From Ruminococcus callidus (GTDB lineage: Bacteria > Bacillota > Clostridia > Oscillospirales > Ruminococcaceae): a stretch of 64,000 bases of DNA. The notes under the pieces were generated by a model, which did not search any database, was not told the DNA's origin, and worked only from the letters and a program-made list of their open reading frames with translations. The stretch is taken from the NCBI RefSeq assembly GCF_020709055.1, contig NZ_JAJFCK010000010.1, positions 1-64,000 on the forward strand. Reading direction: 5' to 3'. Shown here piece by piece: positions 44,674 through 53,506 of the stretch. Every line of letters starts with the position of its first letter. Position 1 is the stretch's first letter. Made by a program: the position numbers and the translations under genes.

Positions 44674-45717
44674 ATGCCCATATGGGAACCCAAACAGCTT
44701 GCCGGACAAATTCGAAAGGGCGAGCTGCAAAACCTCTACTATATTTATGGTGCGGATTTGGTGCAGGTGCGCCAGCTGACTGCGGCGCTGATCAAAAAGG
44801 CGACCGGCGGCGCACCGGACATGGCGCTGACCCGTATGGACGGGCAGAAGCTGGAACTGAAAGCGCTGGAAGATGCGGCACGGCAGTTCTCCATGTTCTC
44901 GGAATACAACTGCATTCAGGTGCACGACTGCAACGCCGACTCCCTGCGGGAGGAACAGCTGAAGCAGCTGCTGGAACTGCTGAAAACCGTGGGCGGTGCA
45001 ACGGTGCTGATTTTCGATGTCACCGGATTCGATGTTAAGAACGGAAAGCGCAACCCCACGGGACGAAACAAGAAGCTGATCGACTGCATTGCCAAGTATG
45101 GCGTGGTCTGTGAGGCGGTGCAGCGGACACCTGCGGTACTGGCGAAAGAACTGTCTGCCATGGCGGAAAAGCTGGGGTGTACGTTCCCACAGAAGAGTGC
45201 CGAGGAACTAGTGCGTTTGTGCATGGGCAATACGCTGATTTTGCAGGGGGAGCTGGAAAAGCTCTGCGCCTATGCGGACGGCGGAACCATTACAACGGAT
45301 ATGGTGCGGGAGATGACCTCGCCCCAGCTGGAAACGACGACGTTCAATCTGGCACGTGCAGTGGTCGCCCAGAAGTCGCAGACGGCAATGGCAGAGCTGG
45401 ACAAGCTGTACGCCATGGGAACCAAGCGGACGTTTATCGTCCACTCCATCGCTTCGGCGTTTCTGGATTTGTACCGTGCCTCTGCGGCGATCTATGCCGG
45501 AAAAAGCGTTGCAGATATGAAGCAGGACTTCAGCTATTCCTTTGATTTTCAGGTGCAGAATGCGTTTCGGGACTGCCGGCGCATTCCGCCGGAACGGCTG
45601 CGTGCCTGCGTGCAGCTGCTGTGTGATCTGGAGATTCAGCTGAACTCCACCAGTACGCCGGAGCGTGCGCTGCTGGAGTCAGCCATTGTCCGCATGCTGC
45701 AAATTACCGCTGGATAA
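44674..45717 (+). CDS. holA: DNA polymerase III delta subunit
   Basis: The protein (347 aa, start after GGGAAAGGAG) is the clamp-loader subunit that opens the sliding clamp. The N-terminal pattern LQNLYYIYGADLVQVRQLTAALIKK, the central LLKTVGGATVLIFDV and the C-terminal helical collar (LYAMGTKRTFIVHSIASAFLDLYRA) fit HolA, which lacks a complete Walker A. Its synteny downstream of comEC supports the assignment. It is followed after 11 bp by the TOPRIM gene. Confidence 0.9.
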   Translation: MPIWEPKQLAGQIRKGELQNLYYIYGADLVQVRQLTAALIKKATGGAPDMALTRMDGQKLELKALEDAARQFSMFSEYNCIQVHDCNADSLREEQLKQLLELLKTVGGATVLIFDVTGFDVKNGKRNPTGRNKKLIDCIAKYGVVCEAVQRTPAVLAKELSAMAEKLGCTFPQKSAEELVRLCMGNTLILQGELEKLCAYADGGTITTDMVREMTSPQLETTTFNLARAVVAQKSQTAMAELDKLYAMGTKRTFIVHSIASAFLDLYRASAAIYAGKSVADMKQDFSYSFDFQVQNAFRDCRRIPPERLRACVQLLCDLEIQLNSTSTPERALLESAIVRMLQITAG

Positions 45718-45728
45718 GGAGAAACAAC

Positions 45729-46313
45729 ATGATTCATATTGCACAGGCAATTGTGGTGGAGGGAAAGTACGATAAGATCAAGCTCTCCTCCATTCTGGAT
45801 GCGGTGATTCTCGTCACCAACGGCTTCCGCATCTTTCGGGATCCGGAGAAAATGGCGCTGATTCAGTATTACGCCCGAACCACCGGCGTCATTGTGCTCA
45901 CCGACTCCGATCGGGCAGGCTTTCAGATTCGGAATTACCTGAAGGGTGCAGTCAGGGACGGGAAGCTGTATCACGTCTATATCCCCGATATCTACGGCAA
46001 GGAGCACCGCAAGGAAAAGCCCTCGGCGGAGGGCAAGCTCGGCGTGGAAGGTATCCGGAAAGACGTGCTGCTGGAGGCGTTCGCCAAGGCAGGCGTGCTG
46101 ACCGATGAAGTACCGGAGAAAGTCGATCCCATCACCCGATATGATTTGTATGAGCTGGGGCTCTCCGGCGGTGCGGACAGCAAGGCTCGCCGGAAAGCAC
46201 TGCAAAAGCGGTTGGGGCTGCCGGATCTGCTCTCGGCGGCATCACTGCTGGAGGTACTCAACACCATGATGACACGGCAGGAATTGCAGCAGCTTCTGGC
46301 TGACGAAACCTGA
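45729..46313 (+). CDS. rnmV: TOPRIM-domain protein, ribonuclease M5-like
   Basis: The protein (194 aa) has an N-terminal TOPRIM domain: AIVVEGKYDKIKL with the catalytic Glu, and VIVLTDSDRAGFQIRNYL with the acidic pair. A helical C-terminal domain (RYDLYELGLSGGADSKARRKALQKRLGLP) resembles the DUF4093 part of RNase M5, which matures 5S rRNA. The length agrees with RNase M5. The DSDRAG form differs slightly from the DPDxxG seen in Bacillus, so I give the symbol with moderate certainty. Confidence 0.78.
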   Translation: MIHIAQAIVVEGKYDKIKLSSILDAVILVTNGFRIFRDPEKMALIQYYARTTGVIVLTDSDRAGFQIRNYLKGAVRDGKLYHVYIPDIYGKEHRKEKPSAEGKLGVEGIRKDVLLEAFAKAGVLTDEVPEKVDPITRYDLYELGLSGGADSKARRKALQKRLGLPDLLSAASLLEVLNTMMTRQELQQLLADET

Positions 46314-46330
46314 GGAAAAGGAGAGATCTC

Positions 46331-47707
46331 ATGCAGTTTGCATCCCTTACCTTTCTCTTTCTCTTTTTCCCCATGACGCTGGGGCTTTACCGTCTGGTAC
46401 CCCATCGGTGGAAACGGGAGGCAATGCTGGTCATCAGCGTGCTGTTTCTGCTGGGCGGCGGACTGCTCTCCGCTGGCGTTCTGCTCTTGCTGACGGCGCT
46501 GACGTTTTTCGCCGGCTGGCTGATGGAGCGCTGGAAGTCCCGAAAAGGGCGGAGCGGTCTGCTGCTCACCGGCGTGGTGCTGGGATATCTGGCAGTGCTG
46601 GTTCTGCTGCGCAGCGACTGGCTGCGCTCATGGAAGACGGCGTACTTAGACGGCACCATGTTCTTTCCGCTGGGGCTGGCATTTTTTGCGCTGCAGGGCG
46701 TGGGATATTGTGCTGATGTCCGGCGTGGCGTGATCTCGGCGGAGCGGAACTGGCGCAACTTTTTCCTGTACATGCTGTTCTATCCCCGTCTGATCCTGGG
46801 GCCGGCGGTGTCCTACCGTGATGCACAGCGCTGGGAGTTTCAGCGTGCGGTTTCCATGGAACAGACCGGTGCCGGATTGCTGCGCTTTGTGGTCGGACTC
46901 GCCAAGAAGCTGCTGCTTGCCGACTGGGTGGGAATGTTTTTCCTGTCGGCAGCGCAGACGGATTTCTCTGGCTACTCGTTTTTGACGGCGTGGCTCGGCG
47001 TGCTGGCACATCTGCTTTCCCTGTATCTGGAACTGTCCGGCTATGCGGACATGGCGATCGGACTGGCGCTTTGTTATGGCGTAAAGCTGCCGGAAAGCTA
47101 TGGCAAGAAGCTGTTCTATCCGTCTGTCCTGCTGTTTTCGGCGCAGTGGAACCGGACGGTGATTCAGTGGTTTTCCCAGTATGTGGGAGGGCATCTTTCC
47201 AGCCGGAATCCGCTGCTGCGCACCATTGCAGTTACGCTGACATGGGGCTGCATCGGTCTGTGGTATGGCTTCCGGCTGCCGTCCCTGCTGTGGGGTATCG
47301 CCATAGGACTGCTGCTCTGTCTGGAACACGCCATGGGAGAACGCAGGACACACACCGGATTTCGCTATCTGCTGGTGGGAGGACTGCTCAGCGTTGGTTC
47401 GCTGCTTCTCACCATGCCCGACCTCGCCCACGTCTGGTCGTACTGCCGGATTCTCCTGGGGATGGAGGGCATCATGCCCACGGAATCAGACTTCTATTTT
47501 CTGCGCAGCTACGGGCTGGCACTGCTGCCGGCGTGCTATGCTGCCACCGGACATTGGCGGACGCTTTTGCGGCGGGCGGAGCATACCCTCTGGTTCCGGC
47601 GCATGCGGACGGTGCTGACGGTCAGCGTGTCAGTACTGCTTCTGGCGGGATGCGTGGCCGTGCTCTTTGGCATTGGCGGAAGTGCTGCAATGCAGCTTTT
47701 GATCTAA
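46331..47707 (+). CDS. MBOAT-family (AlgI/DltB-like) membrane protein lacking signature histidines
   Basis: The 458-aa protein has about ten hydrophobic segments and clear MBOAT layout. The family normally moves acyl groups onto exported sugars using a conserved WHG histidine. Here that motif reads GLWYGFRLPSLLWGI, with Tyr312 in place of His. The second conserved site, usually RWHISLS, reads SAQWNRTVIQWF with Asn274. It may be an inactive or repurposed homologue. A DHHW-type partner follows, as in alginate or teichoic-acid acylation loci. The stop TAA shares its last base with repeat copy F. Confidence 0.82.
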   Translation: MQFASLTFLFLFFPMTLGLYRLVPHRWKREAMLVISVLFLLGGGLLSAGVLLLLTALTFFAGWLMERWKSRKGRSGLLLTGVVLGYLAVLVLLRSDWLRSWKTAYLDGTMFFPLGLAFFALQGVGYCADVRRGVISAERNWRNFFLYMLFYPRLILGPAVSYRDAQRWEFQRAVSMEQTGAGLLRFVVGLAKKLLLADWVGMFFLSAAQTDFSGYSFLTAWLGVLAHLLSLYLELSGYADMAIGLALCYGVKLPESYGKKLFYPSVLLFSAQWNRTVIQWFSQYVGGHLSSRNPLLRTIAVTLTWGCIGLWYGFRLPSLLWGIAIGLLLCLEHAMGERRTHTGFRYLLVGGLLSVGSLLLTMPDLAHVWSYCRILLGMEGIMPTESDFYFLRSYGLALLPACYAATGHWRTLLRRAEHTLWFRRMRTVLTVSVSVLLLAGCVAVLFGIGGSAAMQLLI

Positions 47708-47870
47708 GAGCTTGTGCCGTATCTTTTTCTGTGCAGATTTTCGAGCATGATTTTGTCGGTGACAAGGAAAAAATTCGTAGGCATACTGTCTCGTATGGCA
47801 AGGGTTTTTGACGCAGTCACCGGCAAAATCTGCCGAAAAGATGTGCGGAAAAAGATGCGAAACAGGCTCT
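47707..47870 (-). repeat. MITE-like palindromic element, copy F (variant arms, on a stop codon)
   Basis: This 164-bp copy has the family core in reverse orientation (GCATACTGTCTCGTATGGCAAG; GCCGAAAAGATG). The outer arms are unlike copy C (CGTATCTTTTTCTGTGCAG) but pair with the opposite arm (CGGAAAAAGATGCG), with several positions suited to G-U pairing. TAA flanks both sides, and the left TAA is the stop codon of the MBOAT gene. It separates that gene from its DHHW partner. Confidence 0.88.
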
Positions 47871-47885
47871 AAGGAAAGGTGACTT

Positions 47886-49067
47886 ATGAAAATCAAGCAA
47901 CAACGGCGCTGGAAGCGCAGGACGGCAGCGGAGCAACACCAGATTGCCTGCCGGGTGACGGGCTGGGTGCTCTGGATGCTGCTGCTGGCTGGGGGAGCCG
48001 GCTTTGTGGCAGCATCGGCTGCCGGAAAATACCGCATGCCGTCTGGAAGCAGCAGTTCGGCGTTTGCCCCGCTGCAAAAGCGTGCGGATCAGTCTGCTGC
48101 GGAAACGCTGCCGGGACACGGGCTGTTTCTACAGGCGTACACAGCGGGGACATTGGCGACAGGCGGAAACCGTGTGCAGGATGTCTGCCTGACGCAGGAA
48201 CGGCTGCTGGAAATGCCGGAAACTTTGGATACGGCGGAGCTTTCCAAAACTGCCACGCTGTTCAACGACTTCTATCAGGCGTATGAAGTGCCCATGTTTC
48301 TGGGTGCTGTGCCGGCTGCCGGAGAATTTTATGCAGCAGACCTGCTGGGCAGTGCGCCGTTTTCCTCCCAACTGTCCGAACTGGATACGTTCTATGACGA
48401 GGTTTCCTCGCCCATTCGAAAAATCGACATCTATCAGATTCTCTCCACTGCTAAGGACGACTACATCTACCACCGCACCGATGCGCAGTGGACGGGATAC
48501 GGTGCCTATTGCGTCTATCGCAGCGCCATCCGGAAGATGGGCTTTATTCCCGTCTCCTACGACCAGTACGCCGTCTCCCACGTGGGAACGTACCGGGGCA
48601 GTCTGTACCGTGCGTGCTACGACGGACGGGTCACACCGGACATCCTCGACCGGTACACGTGCAGCTCCGGCAGCAGCGTCACATCTGTGACAGCGTATGC
48701 AGCGGACGGCACGGAGGAGGAACGGCAGATGTACGATCATCCCAGCGAGGAAGACCCGTCGGCGTATGTGCTGGGGGAACCCTGTGAGAAAATCGTGGTA
48801 CAGACAGACGTGGACAACCAGAGAAAACTGCTGCTGCTGGGAGATGCGGATGCGGCGTATCTGGTGCCGTTCCTCATGCAGCACTACCGTGAGATCTGTT
48901 TCCTGAACGTGGACTGCGCCTCTCACGGGGCGGAGGAGCTGGCAGACCTCTCCGGATACCACCAGATTCTGGTGCTCTGCGATGCCGATGCCTATGGGGA
49001 TGCGGCATTGTGGGAGAAACTGCTGCACATTTCGTCATCTTCTGAGAAAGGAGCGCAAAATGATTGA
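47886..49067 (+). CDS. DHHW/AlgJ-like cell-surface protein lacking signature histidines
   Basis: This 393-aa protein has one N-terminal transmembrane anchor (about 25-46) and an extracellular SGNH-like domain. In DHHW and AlgJ proteins a D-x-H-W motif supplies catalytic residues; here the aligned stretch is YHRTDAQWTGYGAY (Ala200-Gln201), so the histidine is missing. An N-terminal-half sequence FNDFYQAYEVPMFLGAVPAAG and C-terminal LLLGDADAAYLVPFL fit the family fold. It pairs with the MBOAT gene upstream and overlaps the PHP gene by 8 bp. AAAGGTGAC precedes the start. Confidence 0.78.
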   Translation: MKIKQQRRWKRRTAAEQHQIACRVTGWVLWMLLLAGGAGFVAASAAGKYRMPSGSSSSAFAPLQKRADQSAAETLPGHGLFLQAYTAGTLATGGNRVQDVCLTQERLLEMPETLDTAELSKTATLFNDFYQAYEVPMFLGAVPAAGEFYAADLLGSAPFSSQLSELDTFYDEVSSPIRKIDIYQILSTAKDDYIYHRTDAQWTGYGAYCVYRSAIRKMGFIPVSYDQYAVSHVGTYRGSLYRACYDGRVTPDILDRYTCSSGSSVTSVTAYAADGTEEERQMYDHPSEEDPSAYVLGEPCEKIVVQTDVDNQRKLLLLGDADAAYLVPFLMQHYREICFLNVDCASHGAEELADLSGYHQILVLCDADAYGDAALWEKLLHISSSSEKGAQND

Positions 49068-49923
49068 TCTTCACATTCACACCACTTGTTCGGACGGTCA
49101 GTTCACGCCGGAGGAGACCATGCGTCTGGCGGCGGAAGCTGGGGTAACTGTTGCCGCCGTCACCGATCATGACACCGTTTCGGGAATTTCCCGTGCCAGA
49201 CAGACAGCACAGCAGCTGGGGATGACGTTTTTCTCCGGCATCGAGATCAGTGTACAGTATACACGGGAGCTGCATATTCTGGGATATGGCATTGATGCGG
49301 ATTCTGCGGCGCTGCTGGCGTTCTGCGAGGAAAACGCCAGGAACCGGCGGGAGCGCACATCACGGATGCTGGAATTTCTGCACCGGCGTGGTGTAGTCAT
49401 TTCGCTGGAGGATGTGCGGCGCTGCAATCAGGGGCGCACCAGCGGACGGCCGCATTTTGCACGGGCGCTGGTGGAACTGGGCTATGCCGGCTCCATTCAG
49501 GATGCCTTCGAAAAATATCTGGCAACACCGGCGTTCTATGCGGAGGCAGAGCGCCCGAAGCCTTCGCCGGAAAAGGGCATTGCTGTGATCCGGCAGGCGG
49601 GCGGCGTTGCAGTGCTGGCGCACCCCCATCAGCTGAAGCTGGAAGGGCCGGAGCTGGAAGCGCTTTTGCAGCAGCTGATCTCACTGGGGCTGCAGGGCAT
49701 CGAGGCGCACTATAGCCGCCATACGGCAGAGCAGACACGGCTCTATTTGCAGCTGGCAGAGAAATACGGGCTGCTGGTCACCAGCGGTTCGGATTTCCAC
49801 GGGCCGTCGGTCAAGCCGGATATCCAGCTGGGAAGCGGTGTTGCAGGGAGCCTGTGCGTGGAGGATGGGGAGATTCCCCGCCGTCTGGAACAGGCGATCG
49901 CAGCAAATTCGGCATTGGCATAA
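49060..49923 (+). CDS. PHP-domain phosphoesterase (TrpH/RNase AM-like)
   Basis: The protein (287 aa) starts MIDLHIHTTCSDG and contains VTDHDTVSG, GIEISVQ, LAHPHQL and GSDFHGPS, the full metal-binding pattern of the YciV/TrpH group. Members act on 3',5'-bisphosphonucleotides or trim short RNA 5' ends. The start overlaps the previous gene by 8 bp and follows GAAAGGAG. The central insert (about 65-190) is usual for this family. Confidence 0.9.
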   Translation: MIDLHIHTTCSDGQFTPEETMRLAAEAGVTVAAVTDHDTVSGISRARQTAQQLGMTFFSGIEISVQYTRELHILGYGIDADSAALLAFCEENARNRRERTSRMLEFLHRRGVVISLEDVRRCNQGRTSGRPHFARALVELGYAGSIQDAFEKYLATPAFYAEAERPKPSPEKGIAVIRQAGGVAVLAHPHQLKLEGPELEALLQQLISLGLQGIEAHYSRHTAEQTRLYLQLAEKYGLLVTSGSDFHGPSVKPDIQLGSGVAGSLCVEDGEIPRRLEQAIAANSALA

Positions 49924-49959
49924 GAAAATGGGATTGGGCCTTATTGAGGAAAAATTGAA

Positions 49960-50484
49960 ATGCAGAAAAAAGTACTTGCACTTTTGCTTTGTTCGATTCT
50001 CGCTGGTTCTATAGTTGTGCTCTTGTGTTCTTTTACGGGCTGTTTTTCTTATCCGCACCAAAGCTGGCTGGAAGATAGAAGCTTAGATAAAATAGCAGAG
50101 GATAGAGTTTCAGAAATCGTGACAGCATTAGAGAACGAAGACCAGGCTGCAATCAGGTCTATGTTTTCGAAGCAGGCATTGAATGAAGCGGGAGAATTGG
50201 ATGAGGCGATTTTATCTGCGATTGAATATTATACAGGGGATTTTGTATCATCCGATGGAACAATTGCAACCGATGAAAGTCAGAACGGAAAAAGGAAAAC
50301 GTTTCAAATTCGGGCAGATTATACGATATTGACGGATTTAGAAACTTATAACTTATTTTTTATTGAAAAATATGATTCAGAAGATGCGCAGGAAAATGGT
50401 TTATATTTGATTTGGATATCTAAAGATTCTGAAAAAGACAAGTATGAAGCAGATTATGGCGCAGGTATTCATTTTCCCTTATAA
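49960..50484 (+). CDS. AT-rich lipoprotein, DUF5104-like
   Basis: The protein (174 aa) has a signal with lipobox-like LCSFTGC (Cys28), followed by DKIAEDRVSEIVTALENEDQAAIRSMFSKQAL, a pattern recalling DUF5104/NTF2-like lipoproteins. It should be membrane-anchored outside the cell. The gene uses far more A/T at third positions than its neighbours, suggesting recent acquisition. The ribosome site (GAGGAAAAATTGAA) is weak. The function is unknown. Confidence 0.75.
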   Translation: MQKKVLALLLCSILAGSIVVLLCSFTGCFSYPHQSWLEDRSLDKIAEDRVSEIVTALENEDQAAIRSMFSKQALNEAGELDEAILSAIEYYTGDFVSSDGTIATDESQNGKRKTFQIRADYTILTDLETYNLFFIEKYDSEDAQENGLYLIWISKDSEKDKYEADYGAGIHFPL

Positions 50485-50567
50485 ATCAATCGTGATAAGA
50501 TTCCTGCGCAAAGTGTGGCGGTGCAGAATACGCAATCCGGGGTACGGTCGAGAGTCCTCACAATCTG

Positions 50568-50727
50568 AGACGTTCAGTACACATTCTCATCATGTGCAGG
50601 TGCGGTTTTTGCGAGCAGAATTTTGCCCCAATCAGGCGAAAGTTTGCAGGCACGCTTGCGTCTGGCGAGAATTTTTATGGAATTCTGCCGAAAAGGCGTG
50701 TATTTCATGTTTACGGGAATCCGCTCT
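50568..50727 (-). repeat. MITE-like palindromic element, copy G (degenerate)
   Basis: The right part keeps family landmarks in reverse orientation (GGCACGCTTGCGTCTGGCGAG, CTGCCGAAAAGGCGTG, CCGCTCT). The left end near 50568 is diverged, and its exact border is uncertain. The rest of the gap 50485-50789 contains only a promoter. Confidence 0.65.
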
Positions 50728-50728
50728 A

Positions 50729-50757
50729 TTGACTTTTCTGTGATTTCGTATTATAAT
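50729..50757 (+). promoter_or_regulatory. Promoter of the 423-residue lipoprotein gene
   Basis: TTGACT (50729-50734) and TATAAT (50752-50757) are 17 bp apart. The -35 box begins two bases after the end of repeat copy G. Confidence 0.85.
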
Positions 50758-50789
50758 GGACAAAGATTTTGACGAACGGAGGCAGGTCT

Positions 50790-52061
50790 ATGAAACAGAA
50801 AAAAAGCGGTGCAGCGATGGGTGCACTTCTCATGGGGCTGCTTCTCTGCACGGCTGGCTGTGCAACGGAAACCAGCGCATCTGTGACAGAGACAGAGGAG
50901 CAGTCTTCGATGGAGCTTCCGCCGCTTGTGACCACCGCACTGGCGGAGGAAACAGATGTTTCCGCCACGGAAACCCAGCTCTCTACGGAAATCAAACAGG
51001 TTCCCCTGTTCTCCGGCGAGATCTCGGACTGGGAACTGCCGGCGGAACTGGGAACGCTGCAATCCATCCGGTTTTCTGACGGCAAGCTCTATCTGCTGGG
51101 TGTGCAGCAGCAGGAGAGCGGACAGGGGATCGGCGTGCTGTTCTGTACACCGGCACAGGCAGAACCGGAGTTTCAGATGCTGTATCCGGATGCAGATCCT
51201 GCCGGTTTCAGCGGCTTGACGGACTTCGATGTGCTGTCGGATGGCACGGTCTGCGGACTGATCTGCCAGAATGCCACGGAGATTCCCTACGAGGACTCGG
51301 ACTTTGATCCGGACACGTTCGACTGGGAGACCTATTATGAGAATTACGCCACCCAGTACCATCTGGTGTGGTACGATGCCGCAGGAACGGTCATCCGGAA
51401 AATGGGGCTTTCCACGCTGCTGCACCTGGATCAGGAATCCAAGCAGACCATGGTGTTCACCAGCGTGCGGTGCGATGCTGCCGATCACATCTATCTGACG
51501 GCGACCATCGATGAACAGGAGTATCTCATGGCGCTGGATTCTCAGGGGAATCTCTGCCCGGTGCAGGGCTATTCCACGGATATGCTGGAGGTCGCATCTG
51601 CCTTTCAGTGGGTGCGCAGCAGTACCGGCGGAATGCTTCTGCTGGAGCAGGATGCCAACGGCAGCAGCGCCCTTTCCCATATCGTCGTGACTGACGGCGC
51701 ACTGTGGAAAACACAGGTGACGCTGGCGGATGCCTGCGGCGGGGACAGTCTGCTGGGAGAGTCCGACTGTGCGGAATTCTGGTATGGTGTCGCCGGTGCA
51801 GGGGGATTGTACGGTGTCGCATCGCAGCAGTCTCAGGCGGAGCTGCTGTACACGTGGGGTGATCTCTCCATGAAACGGGAGGAGCTGGAGCACATGCTGC
51901 TGCTGCCGGATCAATGCGCTGTGGCAGCTGTCTACACCACTCGTGGGGACTTGGCGCTGGAACTGATCTCGCCCAAGGCGGAGGAGCCCGGCGAAACGGA
52001 GAGCACCGCAACCGAGGAAACCGTGCCGGATACGGCAACGCCGGTGCAGACTTTGCAGTAA
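50790..52061 (+). CDS. Extracellular lipoprotein with beta-propeller-like body, unknown function
   Basis: This 423-aa protein, starting after GGAGGCAGG, has the lipobox LLCTAGC (Cys25), a Thr/Glu-rich linker (about 27-75) and a long body of repeating beta strands and aromatic-acidic turns (for example FDWETYYENYATQYHLVWYD). The last ~30 residues are again Thr/Glu/Pro-rich. It resembles other secreted lipoproteins of Ruminococcus in composition, but I recognise no domain. It has its own promoter. Confidence 0.75.
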   Translation: MKQKKSGAAMGALLMGLLLCTAGCATETSASVTETEEQSSMELPPLVTTALAEETDVSATETQLSTEIKQVPLFSGEISDWELPAELGTLQSIRFSDGKLYLLGVQQQESGQGIGVLFCTPAQAEPEFQMLYPDADPAGFSGLTDFDVLSDGTVCGLICQNATEIPYEDSDFDPDTFDWETYYENYATQYHLVWYDAAGTVIRKMGLSTLLHLDQESKQTMVFTSVRCDAADHIYLTATIDEQEYLMALDSQGNLCPVQGYSTDMLEVASAFQWVRSSTGGMLLLEQDANGSSALSHIVVTDGALWKTQVTLADACGGDSLLGESDCAEFWYGVAGAGGLYGVASQQSQAELLYTWGDLSMKREELEHMLLLPDQCAVAAVYTTRGDLALELISPKAEEPGETESTATEETVPDTATPVQTLQ

Positions 52062-52098
52062 AAAAATAGTTTTGCAATGGTTTCTTTGTCAGATTGAC

Positions 52099-52127
52099 TT
52101 GTAATTTCAGGAAAAAAAGAGTATACT
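52099..52127 (+). promoter_or_regulatory. Promoter of the DAHP synthase gene
   Basis: TTGTAA (52099-52104) and TATACT (52122-52127) are 17 bp apart; the start codon lies 61 bp downstream. Confidence 0.65.
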
Positions 52128-52188
52128 GGAAGAGATAGGGATGGCTACGCTGTCCGGATACCCAAAGATAAGGAGGAAGTATTAGAAT

Positions 52189-53217
52189 ATGAATATGGAA
52201 TTTATTCGAAAACTGCCCGTTCCAAAGGAACTGAAAGCGCAGTTCCAGCTGCCGGAAAAGCTGGTCGCTGTAAAGGCTGCCAGAGACGCAGAGATTCAGA
52301 AGGTGTTCACCGGCGAATCCAGCAAGAAACTGCTCATCATCGGTCCGTGCTCTGCAGACCGTGAGGATGCCGTTCTGGACTATACCTCTCGTCTGGCGAA
52401 GGTGCAGGAAAAGGTGGCAGATAAGCTGATTCTCATTCCCCGTATCTACACCAACAAGCCCCGCACCACGGGTGAGGGCTATAAGGGGATGGTACACCAG
52501 CCGGATCCGGAAAAGAAAGAGGATATGCTGCAGGGTTTGATCGCCATTCGTGAGCTGCACACACGTGCCATTGAACAGACCGGTCTGACCTGTGCCGATG
52601 AGATGCTCTATCCGGAGAACCACCGCTATCTGTCGGATCTGCTGTCCTATGTGGCAGTGGGCGCACGCTCTGTGGAAAACCAGCAGCACCGTCTGACCGC
52701 CAGCGGTCTGGATATTCCGGTGGGCATGAAGAATCCCACTGGCGGCGACCTCTCGGTAATGATGAATTCCATGGTCGCAGCACAGGCTTCTCACATGTTC
52801 CTGTATCGCGGCTGGGAAGTAAAGACCAAGGGCAATCCGCTGGCACACGCCATTCTCCGTGGTGCAGTTGACCCGCTGGGACGCACCCTGCCCAACTACC
52901 ACTATGAGGATCTGATGACACTGTGCGAGCTGTATGCGAAGAAGTCCCTCCAGAATCCGGCGGTGATCGTGGATTCCAACCACTCCAACTCCGGCAAGAA
53001 GTATTTGGAACAGGTTCGTATCTGCAACGAAGTGCTTCACAGCTGCCGCCACAGCGCAGACATCGACCGTCTGGTGAAGGGATTTATGGTAGAGAGCTAC
53101 ATTGAGGACGGCTCCCAGAAGATCGGCGAAGGCGTTTACGGTAAGTCTATTACAGATCCGTGCCTCGGCTGGGAAAAATCGGAACGCCTGATCTACGAGA
53201 TTGCAGATCAGCTTTAA
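52189..53217 (+). CDS. 3-deoxy-7-phosphoheptulonate (DAHP) synthase, class I
   Basis: The protein (342 aa) catalyses the first step of the shikimate pathway, joining PEP and erythrose-4-phosphate. AroFGH-type motifs are LLIIGPCSADRE, LIPRIYTNKPRTTGEGYKG, VGARSVENQQHR, GMKNPTGGDLSVMMNS and the metal-binding DSNHSNSGKK. AAGGAGG precedes the start. The aromatic pathway recurs at 61891 (pheA). Its TAA stop shares its last base with repeat copy H. Confidence 0.95.
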   Translation: MNMEFIRKLPVPKELKAQFQLPEKLVAVKAARDAEIQKVFTGESSKKLLIIGPCSADREDAVLDYTSRLAKVQEKVADKLILIPRIYTNKPRTTGEGYKGMVHQPDPEKKEDMLQGLIAIRELHTRAIEQTGLTCADEMLYPENHRYLSDLLSYVAVGARSVENQQHRLTASGLDIPVGMKNPTGGDLSVMMNSMVAAQASHMFLYRGWEVKTKGNPLAHAILRGAVDPLGRTLPNYHYEDLMTLCELYAKKSLQNPAVIVDSNHSNSGKKYLEQVRICNEVLHSCRHSADIDRLVKGFMVESYIEDGSQKIGEGVYGKSITDPCLGWEKSERLIYEIADQL

Positions 53218-53378
53218 GAGCTCGTGTTCATAGGCGTCTATCCACGTCTTTTCGGCAAATTTTGTTGCATACTGCGTTAAAAATTCTTGCCATACGAAAG
53301 TATGCCTGCAAATTTTTGCCTTGTCTGCAAAAAAATTTGCTCGAAAATCCGCATATATTTCCTATGAACACAAGCTCT
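53217..53378 (+). repeat. MITE-like palindromic element, copy H (complete, on a stop codon)
   Basis: This complete 162-bp copy is nearly identical to copies C and E. TAA flanks GAGCTC...AAGCTC on both sides; the left TAA (53215-53217) is the stop codon of the DAHP synthase gene. From here to the HD gene at 53507 I see only a weak hairpin (about 53390-53422) and the ribosome site. Confidence 0.93.
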
Positions 53379-53506
53379 AAGAAGCTGCCCTCATAGAAAA
53401 GATATTTGTTTCTTTCTGTGAGAACAACTTCTCAGGCAAAGTGCCGGAGATCGAAGCAAGTGACAAGACAGAACAGGTTTTGAGATGACGAAAGGAGCAG
53501 GATACC

